Source: Ardenticatenales bacterium
Lineage (GTDB): Bacteria > Chloroflexota > Anaerolineae > Promineifilales > UBA4811
Direction of reading: 5' to 3'
NCBI GenBank assembly: GCA_030667645.1
Contig: DAOUVM010000032.1
Coordinates: 1 to 12,000 of the forward strand
DNA length: 12,000 nucleotides
Part shown: positions 6,391-12,000 of the stretch, in pieces
Position numbering within the stretch: position 1 is the stretch's first letter
Layout: every line of letters begins with the position of its first letter
The notes under the pieces: model-generated
Told to the model about the DNA's origin: nothing
The model's database searches: none
Seen by the model: only the letters and a program-made list of their open reading frames with translations
Translations under genes and position numbers: made by a program

Positions 6391-9300
6391 ATCGGGCGCC
6401 TGGCTGGTCATCGCACTTCCACTGGCGGTGCTTGCTCTTTGGGTCCTCGGCCGGCGTCTGACAGAATCGCACCGCCAACTGGAACAGAAAGTGGCGGGAT
6501 TGGAGGCCCTCGGTCAGGTTGGGCGGGCTTTGACAGAGGCGCAACTCAACCCGGCCGCGCTCTACGAGTTGATCTACGAGCAGGCTGGCGCCATCATCGA
6601 CACAGCCACCTTCCAACTAGGTCTCTTTGAGAACGACTCCTACCGCATAGTGGTTTGGGTACGTGAGGGCGAGCGCCAGGAGCCGGCCGCCTTTGATATT
6701 GCTGGTGACCAAGGTTTGGTGGGTTGGGTTCGGCGGCAGAGGGCGCCTCTGCTCATTGGGGACTATCAATCTGAATGGGAGACGCTGCCTGCCCGGCCCC
6801 GCTACCTTGGCGAGCGGCCCGCTCGGGCGGCTGCCTTTATACCGCTGATCACTGGCAAAGAGTGCATTGGCGTGCTCGTGGCGCAGAGCTTCACTCCTCA
6901 CGCTTTCTCTCAGGATGACGTGCGTCGGCTCTTGATTGTTGCCAATCAGGCGGCCTCGGCCATCGCGAGTGCCTGGCTCTATCAGCGAGCCCAGAAACGC
7001 GCTGCGCAACTGGAACTGGTGAGCCGGGTTTCTCGCCAAGTCAGGGCTCTGACTCCCCTGCAGGATCTCATCCAGCAGACAGTTGATCTGATCCAAAGCA
7101 CCTTTGGCTACTATTGCGTCAGCATTTACAATTATGATGTTGGCGCCGGCCAACTTGCTTTGCAGGCGAGCACTATGGACGGAGAGGTCGAGCGCCAATG
7201 GCAACTTACGCCCGGCAAAGGTTTGATCAACTGGGCGGTGACTCGTGTGGAAGCCGTGCTGGTCAACGACGTGAATGCGGATTCCCGCTATCTGGCGCTG
7301 AGCGGGCTCGCCGACACGCGCGCCGAGATGGTGGTTCCCCTGATCTTGGACGACCAAGTGCTGGGGGCCTTGGATGTGCAGAGTGACCAGTCCGGCGCCT
7401 TTGACGCTGAAGATCAATTCGCGCTAGAGGCGCTTGCCGACCAGATAGCACTTGCTATCCACGAATCCCAGTTGTACCATGCCGAACGGCAGCAACGCTC
7501 GGTCGCGGAGACGCTGCGGGAAGTGGCGCAGACGATCACTTCCTCGCTGGAACTCGAGACGGTTCTGAATGCGATCCTGGCTGATTTGCGCCGCGTTGTG
7601 ACCTATGATGCGGCCGCCATCCTGCTGCTAGAGAAGGAGGGCATGGTGATTATCCAGGCAGCACAAGGGTTGCCGAGGGTCGTAGGCGCTCAGGGAAGGA
7701 AGTTCTCCCTTGAGGACTCGGAGCGTCTGGCAAGATTGGCCCAGAGCGACGAATCGATTATCTTCGAGTCGCGGGACCCGTCTGGCGGCTACCATCGTCT
7801 GCTGAACTTGCCCCCAGAGCACTCTTGTCTGGGCACGCCGCTCCTCGCCCGCGGGGAGCTGATTGGCTTTCTGACCGTGGATGCTCTCGCTCCACAGAGC
7901 TCCGGGCCCGAAGATGCGGCTGTTATCGATATCTTTGCCGGTCATGCCGCAGTTGCCATTGACAACGCTCGGCTCTATGCATCCCAGCGGGAGGAAGCCT
8001 GGGTCTCATCCGCACTGCTGCAGGTGGCGGAAGCGACCGGCCGGTCCACGGAACTGGATCAGGTGATTGCCACAATTACCCGCATGACGTTGACGTTGGT
8101 AGGGGTGGGTCGGTGTGGAATTCTGTTGTGGGATGATGATCGGAGTGGATTCCGAGGGACCCAGTTGGCCGGCCCCGGTACCGATCTGTCGGTCGAGTTC
8201 TCCCAGATATGTCTCCGACCGGAGGCATGGCCGCCGCTCGACAGTCTAAAGAGCCGGCCGCAGTCCATCGTCCTCAGCGGGGGGGAAGCGTTAAGCGGGT
8301 TGCCAGACGAATTGTTCGATTATTTCGGGCTCGATGCATGGCTCTTGCTCTTGCCTTTGCTGGGCAAGGGAGAGTTGATTGGGGTGGTGCTGGTATCCGG
8401 CGAGAAGGCAGATGTGGAATTCGTGCGACGGCGGGTTCAGTTGATCGGCGGCATTGCCAATCAGGCAGCCATGGCGATCGAGAATGCGCAACTGTATGCC
8501 GCCCAGCAAGAGGATGCCTACGCAACGATAGCGCTGTTGCAGGTAGCGGAGGCGGTCAACACCCAGGCCGATCTCGCCGACGTTCTGACGACAATAGTGC
8601 GCTTGGCTCCGATGCTGGTCGGGGTGGAGCATTGCCTGGTGCTCTACTGGCACTCAGCGGATGGGGTTTTCTCACTTGGACCCGAGTATGGCTTTTCCGA
8701 CGACGAGCGTGACAGGTTGCGACAAACCGTAGATGATCCGGCCGTCGCCCCCTTTCTGGACACGCTGCGGCTCGCTGGAGAGCCCATCAGGATTGGGGAT
8801 GGTGAGCGGCTTTCGTTGCCGCCTGGCTGGCAGGCGATATTCGACAGCAGGGTGCTATTGGCGTTGCCTCTGATTGCCCGTCGAGAATTGGTCGGGACCA
8901 TGTTGGTCTCGTTGCCGGTCGATGGACCGTTCAGCACCCGGCGACAGAACATTCTTGCGGGAATCGCGAACCATGCAGCTATTGCTGTCGACAACGACCG
9001 GTTGCGCGCCGAGACGTCCGAGCGGGAGCGCATGGACCGCGAGCTGGAAGTGGCGCGGGAGATCCAATCTAGCTTTCTGCCAGAGACGCAGCCGCAAGAA
9101 CCTGGCTGGAGCGTGGGATCGTTTTGGCAGGCTGCACGGCGGGTCGGGGGAGACTTTTTCGACTTTTTTCAGTTGCCACGGGTGGGACAGGATGGAGGGT
9201 GGGGAGTCGTCATTGCTGATGTAGCGGATAAGGGAGTGCCGGCCGCGCTCTACATGGCTCTCTCCCGCTCCTTGATCCGCACCGTTGCACTCAACAGGGT

Positions 9301-9790
9301 GAACCCGGCAACCAGTCTGGAGCGAGTCAACAACCTCCTACTCGCCGACTCGCGGTCAGATCTCTTTGTGACTGTGATCTATGGTATCTGGGATATGGCA
9401 GAGAACCTTTTCACCTACGCCAACGCAGGGCACAATCCGCCTTTGTGCGTGCGGAGCGGTGGCACAGTAGACACATTGACCGGCGGCGGTATCGTGCTGG
9501 GAGTAGTGCCGGACGTCTCGATGGAGGATCGGGAGGTTCGCCTCGAACCAGGGGATGCATTGGTCCTCTACACTGACGGGATCACGGAAGCGATGAACGC
9601 AGATGAACAGGAATTCGGTCTGGATCGACTAGAGGCAGTATCCCTTGCCAGCCGGCATCTGTCTGGGCCGGAAATCGTCCACGCCATCCGGGACTGCGTG
9701 GACAACTTTGTAGGTCAGACCCCCCAGTCTGATGACCTGACGCTAGTGGTAATCAAGCGCGAGGATGACTCTCCCGTCGAGAAACCCTAG
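6383..9790 (+). CDS. Membrane-anchored five-GAF sensor with SpoIIE/PP2C serine phosphatase domain
   Basis: This 1135-aa protein would dephosphorylate STAS proteins in response to signals sensed by its GAF domains. Residues 7-23 form one membrane helix, followed by a short coiled region. Five GAF domains lie at about 54-200, 225-365, 388-533, 555-705 and 730-874, each closing with an A-x-Q/H-A-x-A-I helix such as ANQAAMAIENAQLY. A signalling helix (about 875-898) leads to a SpoIIE-type PP2C domain at about 915-1126. Its metal-binding acidic residues are all present: D924 in GGDFFD, D946 in IADVADKG, D1065 in YTDG, and D1117/D1118 in SDDLT, so it should be active. GAF4 and GAF5 share very similar linkers (ALLQVAEA), suggesting a duplication. 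The start overlaps the kinase gene by 8 bases and lacks a clear ribosome site, so coupled translation is likely. Ligands are unknown. Confidence 0.93.
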   Translation: MLESGAWLVIALPLAVLALWVLGRRLTESHRQLEQKVAGLEALGQVGRALTEAQLNPAALYELIYEQAGAIIDTATFQLGLFENDSYRIVVWVREGERQEPAAFDIAGDQGLVGWVRRQRAPLLIGDYQSEWETLPARPRYLGERPARAAAFIPLITGKECIGVLVAQSFTPHAFSQDDVRRLLIVANQAASAIASAWLYQRAQKRAAQLELVSRVSRQVRALTPLQDLIQQTVDLIQSTFGYYCVSIYNYDVGAGQLALQASTMDGEVERQWQLTPGKGLINWAVTRVEAVLVNDVNADSRYLALSGLADTRAEMVVPLILDDQVLGALDVQSDQSGAFDAEDQFALEALADQIALAIHESQLYHAERQQRSVAETLREVAQTITSSLELETVLNAILADLRRVVTYDAAAILLLEKEGMVIIQAAQGLPRVVGAQGRKFSLEDSERLARLAQSDESIIFESRDPSGGYHRLLNLPPEHSCLGTPLLARGELIGFLTVDALAPQSSGPEDAAVIDIFAGHAAVAIDNARLYASQREEAWVSSALLQVAEATGRSTELDQVIATITRMTLTLVGVGRCGILLWDDDRSGFRGTQLAGPGTDLSVEFSQICLRPEAWPPLDSLKSRPQSIVLSGGEALSGLPDELFDYFGLDAWLLLLPLLGKGELIGVVLVSGEKADVEFVRRRVQLIGGIANQAAMAIENAQLYAAQQEDAYATIALLQVAEAVNTQADLADVLTTIVRLAPMLVGVEHCLVLYWHSADGVFSLGPEYGFSDDERDRLRQTVDDPAVAPFLDTLRLAGEPIRIGDGERLSLPPGWQAIFDSRVLLALPLIARRELVGTMLVSLPVDGPFSTRRQNILAGIANHAAIAVDNDRLRAETSERERMDRELEVAREIQSSFLPETQPQEPGWSVGSFWQAARRVGGDFFDFFQLPRVGQDGGWGVVIADVADKGVPAALYMALSRSLIRTVALNRVNPATSLERVNNLLLADSRSDLFVTVIYGIWDMAENLFTYANAGHNPPLCVRSGGTVDTLTGGGIVLGVVPDVSMEDREVRLEPGDALVLYTDGITEAMNADEQEFGLDRLEAVSLASRHLSGPEIVHAIRDCVDNFVGQTPQSDDLTLVVIKREDDSPVEKP

Positions 9791-9849
9791 CTCTCTGCAC
9801 CGCCCTTGTCTGCACCGGGACACATGGCAGGTATCAGAGTCGCCGGGCC

Positions 9850-9900
9850 GGTCCCACAGGAGCGCGCCGGCCGTCTCTTTCCGGAGGCCGGTGCGGGACC
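9850..9900. other. Stem-loop between convergent genes
   Basis: GGTCCC (9850-9855) pairs with GGGACC (9895-9900). Inside it CGCCGGCC (9865-9872) pairs with GGCCGGTG (9886-9893) with one G-U pair, around a 13-base loop. It lies between two genes whose 3' ends face each other, so it could stop or protect both transcripts. No T-run follows on either strand, so it is not a standard intrinsic terminator. Confidence 0.4.
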
Positions 9901-9959
9901 AGATCCAGATCTGCATGTCCGAACTTGGGTTCTCGCCTGTTCGCACACCGGCCGGCGAA

Positions 9960-11396
9960 TCACTCGCTCACGGGGTTAAAGTAGTTGTATGTGGCTCTCG
10001 ACACGTCAGCCAACAATGGAGAGCTGATTGCCCACTCTAGCCAACCGGGCGAATACAGGAGTTCCACCAGGACATAATCACCGGAGGGACTAAATACGAT
10101 CCCTGCATCACCGTGTGCCTCGGCCGCCCAGCCATGTTTGTGCGCCAGGCTGGTCCCTTCTGGCATTCCTGCCTCAATGAGCGACCCGATTCGGTTCTGG
10201 TTCATTATCTCCAACATGAGCTGGCATTCCTCGGAGGTGATCTCCCCCGGATAGGCTGCCATGAATGCTCCGCCGCCCGCGGCACACTGATAGATCATCT
10301 CCAACAGCAAGCCCATGTCTTCTGCCGTTATCTGGATCTTGGGGTCTGGGTTCGTGGTGACGTCGGTTCGCTGATTGGCCTCCGTAGCATAGGTGCGAAC
10401 CAGATCTTCTTCAAAGGGCACCGCGATGAAGGTGTTGCCCAGTCCCAGGCGCCACATGGACTGAGTCACTTTCTCGGCCCCCAACATCCCATTGTCCTCG
10501 CCAGCGATCACGTCTAGCAGGAGGTTGGCAGTAAAGTTCCCGCTCTCTTCTCCCAGTGTCTCGGTGATCAGCTTGGTTTCCTCAATAGTGAGCGGCCGGT
10601 CGAGAGTGCGGAACGTCTCCATCACGATTGGAATCTTGATTATGCTCAACCCGGAAAAGGCAACGTCGTGATTGATGCCAAGTGTTTCCCCGCTTTCCAG
10701 GTCGATCACAAAGATAGAGTATATCCCGTCGAAATCTGATAGGCGCGTTTCTATCAGCCGGCCCAGGATATCCAGTTCGGGCGCCAGGGGCGGCGACTGG
10801 TTGACAACCAGGGTCGCCTGTCGATCTGTGGGCGAGAGCAAGGCTGTTCCTATTAGCGGCTGAGACGCCTCAATGTCCAACTGATACCCAAGCTCACCCG
10901 GCTGGAAACCCAGTGTGGCGGGAACGGGCACCGGCGGCTGTGGCGGGGTGTCGCGCGCGGCAGCGATTGTGGCCAGAATCGCCTGCAGGCGCCGCTCGGA
11001 GAAGCTGGCTTGCAGGTCGATCGGTGTAGCCTCTACCGGACGGTCCCACATAAAGTCCCAGAATCCGGCCCAGAAACTCTGTGCGTTGCGCTGCTCGATT
11101 GCCCGTTGAAGCAGTGTGTCCAGGTCAATGGTAAACTCTACATCGGCTGGGTTCAGGGGGATGTGTTCACCTTGGTAGTAGAGGTCTACCCCAGAGGAAT
11201 ACACGGCTCCAATCTGGCGCGATCCTTCTTCCTCCGTTGATCCGCCGACGTCCACTCCGCCAACCGTCAGGCCGGCCGGGAAGCGCTCGCGAAAGTTAGA
11301 GTAGCTGTTGAGCTGGATGGCGAGAACAGCTGCTCCGACTACGATCAGGATGATTGCTCCCAATTCGACCCACGCAGTAGCCCCTCTTCGGCTCAC
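9960..11396 (-). CDS. Membrane-anchored serine hydrolase: VanW-type PG-binding-like region plus class A beta-lactamase fold
   Basis: This 478-aa protein has a membrane anchor at about 12-29, so the rest lies outside the cell membrane. Residues about 38-200 resemble the PG_binding_4 region of VanW/YoaR-type proteins: FPAGLTVGGVDVGGSTEEEG at 39-58 and PLNPADVEF at 80-88. Residues about 210-478 are a class A beta-lactamase-like domain. It carries SIIK at 251-254 (catalytic Ser251, Lys254), SGNFTANLLL at 285-294 in place of SDN, and KHG at 420-422 in place of KTG. The Glu166 equivalent is uncertain (possibly Glu339), so penicillin hydrolysis cannot be assumed; peptidoglycan or peptide substrates are equally possible. 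The GTG start is firm, with AGGAGG 7 bases upstream. It has its own promoter and faces the phosphatase gene tail to tail. Confidence 0.85.
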   Translation of the reverse strand: MSRRGATAWVELGAIILIVVGAAVLAIQLNSYSNFRERFPAGLTVGGVDVGGSTEEEGSRQIGAVYSSGVDLYYQGEHIPLNPADVEFTIDLDTLLQRAIEQRNAQSFWAGFWDFMWDRPVEATPIDLQASFSERRLQAILATIAAARDTPPQPPVPVPATLGFQPGELGYQLDIEASQPLIGTALLSPTDRQATLVVNQSPPLAPELDILGRLIETRLSDFDGIYSIFVIDLESGETLGINHDVAFSGLSIIKIPIVMETFRTLDRPLTIEETKLITETLGEESGNFTANLLLDVIAGEDNGMLGAEKVTQSMWRLGLGNTFIAVPFEEDLVRTYATEANQRTDVTTNPDPKIQITAEDMGLLLEMIYQCAAGGGAFMAAYPGEITSEECQLMLEIMNQNRIGSLIEAGMPEGTSLAHKHGWAAEAHGDAGIVFSPSGDYVLVELLYSPGWLEWAISSPLLADVSRATYNYFNPVSE

Positions 11397-11403
11397 TGAA
11401 CTT

Positions 11404-11409
11404 CCTCCT
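11404..11409 (-). promoter_or_regulatory. Strong ribosome binding site for the GTG start of the serine hydrolase
   Basis: The minus strand reads AGGAGG 7 bases before GTG at 11396. This fixes the non-ATG start just ahead of the basic residues and membrane anchor. Confidence 0.85.
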
Positions 11410-11454
11410 AAGCTGTCGGCCTCACAATCTGATGCTCAAGGCATTCACAGTAGA

Positions 11455-11478
11455 GCGCCGCCCCGGGTGAGGCGGCGC
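11455..11478 (-). other. 5'-terminal hairpin of the serine hydrolase mRNA
   Basis: GCGCCGCC (11455-11462) and GGCGGCGC (11471-11478) are exact reverse complements around an 8-base loop. On the minus strand the predicted transcription start is about 11478, so the transcript would begin directly with this GC-only stem. No T-run follows, so a terminator is unlikely. A role in mRNA stability or control is inferred. Confidence 0.6.
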
Positions 11479-11484
11479 GGTTAA

Positions 11485-11513
11485 AGTATAGCACAGTTGA
11501 GAATGACGGACAA
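11485..11513 (-). promoter_or_regulatory. Sigma-70-type promoter of the serine hydrolase
   Basis: On the minus strand TTGTCC (11513-11508) is followed after 17 bases by TATACT (11490-11485), which is preceded by TGTGC as an extended -10 element. The start would be near 11478, giving a leader of about 80 bases. Confidence 0.7.
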
Positions 11514-11728
11514 ACGCGATGGGGGGAGAGGCCACCGGAACCTGCCCAACCGGCCCGCAACATCAAATGCCGGGGCTCGGGAAAGGGGTCCGGCGCGGGG
11601 GGAGGGTGGTATGGTTCGAACAGGGGGCGACGCACCCCAATCCCGGCCCGCTCCTTTTCGTTTGCAGCGCGGAGCCGGAGAGGGAACAGTGTTTTTGCGG
11701 TTTCTCGATGCCCCTCGACACGGCTACC
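11514..11728. other. Gene-free spacer with a G-rich tract
   Basis: No gene, tRNA or repeat could be supported between the two divergent promoters. Open frames here lack ribosome sites and family resemblance. The plus strand at 11572-11609 is G-rich, with runs of 4, 3, 4, 6 and 3 G separated by short loops, one of them 8 bases. It might fold as a G-quadruplex or simply reflect base composition. Confidence 0.45.
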
Positions 11729-11757
11729 TTGACACCCACCTGGTCGGGTGCTATTAT
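11729..11757 (+). promoter_or_regulatory. Strong sigma-70-type promoter for the gene at 11851
   Basis: A perfect TTGACA (11729-11734) is separated by 17 bases from TATTAT (11752-11757), which is preceded by TGC as an extended -10 element. Transcription would begin near 11764, leaving a leader of about 87 bases before the ATG at 11851. Confidence 0.75.
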
Positions 11758-11770
11758 CCTGAGCGGTTCT

Positions 11771-11804
11771 GTAGCGGCGGCATGACCCTCCTATGTCCCG
11801 CTGC
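11771..11804 (+). other. Possible leader stem-loop upstream of the gene at 11851
   Basis: GTAGCGG (11771-11777) can pair with CCGCTGC (11798-11804) with one G-U pair, and CAT pairs with ATG inside the loop. It would lie a few bases after the predicted transcription start. The internal loop makes this weaker than the hairpin at 11455-11478. Confidence 0.3.
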
Positions 11805-11850
11805 GTGAAAGTGTGTGCCACCAGTCGCCTGGAAATCGCGAGAGAAACCG

Positions 11851-12000
11851 ATGCAGCTAGGGAGTGGACCGCCCAGACGGAGGTCCGGCTCTAATCCTAT
11901 CCGAGTCCTGATTCTGCTTGTCCTCATTGTTGCAGGGCTCTACATCATTACCGTCAAGCCGGAGACCATTCCTCAGCCGTTTCAGGCCACTCCAACGCCC
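11851..12000 (+). CDS. Single-pass membrane protein (partial; possibly a TPR protein)
   Basis: Only the first 50 residues are inside the window. They show an Arg-rich cytoplasmic start (PPRRRSGSNPIR), one membrane helix at about 17-33 (IRVLILLVLIVAGLYII), then a Pro/Thr-rich stretch ending in ATPTP that should lie outside the membrane. Similar starts are, from memory, found on tetratricopeptide-repeat proteins of Anaerolineae, but nothing in the visible part proves this. The ATG has only a weak ribosome site (GAGAG), while the promoter at 11729-11757 is strong. No better start was found upstream in this frame. Confidence 0.6.
   Translation, partial: MQLGSGPPRRRSGSNPIRVLILLVLIVAGLYIITVKPETIPQPFQATPTP

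Noticed and set aside
6617..7417. Minus-strand 266-codon open frame opposite the GAF gene
   Set aside because: It is antisense to well-defined GAF domains, has no ribosome site or promoter, and has no recognisable domain.
9765..10040. Plus-strand 91-codon open frame between the phosphatase and hydrolase genes
   Set aside because: It overlaps both genes' 3' ends, has no ribosome site, and resembles no family.
11455..11478. Intrinsic terminator
   Set aside because: The GC hairpin is not followed by a T-run on either strand and sits just downstream of a -10 box rather than after a gene.
11610..11660. Possible tRNA T-arm (GGTTCGAAC near 11613)
   Set aside because: There is no matching acceptor stem, anticodon arm or stem partner for the T-arm around it.
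11408..11821. Open frames in both directions within the 11397-11850 spacer
   Set aside because: They cross predicted promoters and a hairpin, lack ribosome sites, and show low-complexity GC-driven composition.

Overview
The window looks like a piece of a GC-rich, free-living bacterial chromosome. The mix of families suggests Chloroflexota, perhaps an Anaerolineae-like lineage: a GAF-rich SpoIIE phosphatase beside STAS and RsbW-type proteins, divergent complex-I-like membrane subunits, and lipoprotein or hydrolase genes with Pro/Thr linkers. This is an inference from gene content, not a phylogenetic result. No mobile element, CRISPR array, tRNA or rRNA was found.

Layout, left to right. Positions 1-1045 hold a minus-strand pair, a Maf nucleotide pyrophosphatase (293-1009) and a lipoprotein cut by the window edge (1-293). 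Their start and stop codons overlap, and a near-consensus promoter (1017-1045) sits so close to the maf ATG that the mRNA is probably leaderless. Positions 1176-5015 hold a tight minus-strand operon of three polytopic membrane proteins (574, 236 and 467 aa). They resemble the antiporter-like and small membrane subunits of complex I, Mrp and group 4 hydrogenases, but have lost most of the proton-channel lysines, and no catalytic subunit is nearby. Positions 5016-5194 are a divergent promoter region with a perfect 9-bp inverted repeat.

Positions 5195-9790 hold a plus-strand operon forming a partner-switching cascade: a stand-alone STAS antagonist (112 aa), an RsbW-like ATPase fused to its own STAS domain (263 aa), and a membrane-anchored phosphatase with five GAF domains and a complete SpoIIE/PP2C domain (1135 aa). 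The inferred logic is that signals sensed by the GAF array control dephosphorylation of the STAS proteins, which compete for the kinase and release an unseen target. No sigma factor is encoded in the window.

Positions 9960-11396 (minus) encode a membrane-anchored serine hydrolase that joins a VanW-type peptidoglycan-binding-like region to a class A beta-lactamase fold. Its promoter is followed at once by an 8-bp hairpin. A gene-free stretch (11397-11850) separates it from a plus-strand gene starting at 11851, which has a strong promoter (11729-11757) and encodes a single-pass membrane protein cut by the window end.

The most unusual items are the lysine-poor antiporter-like trio with its His/Cys-rich loop, transcribed divergently from the switching module; the kinase-antagonist fusion; and the repeated placement of hairpins at predicted mRNA 5' ends.
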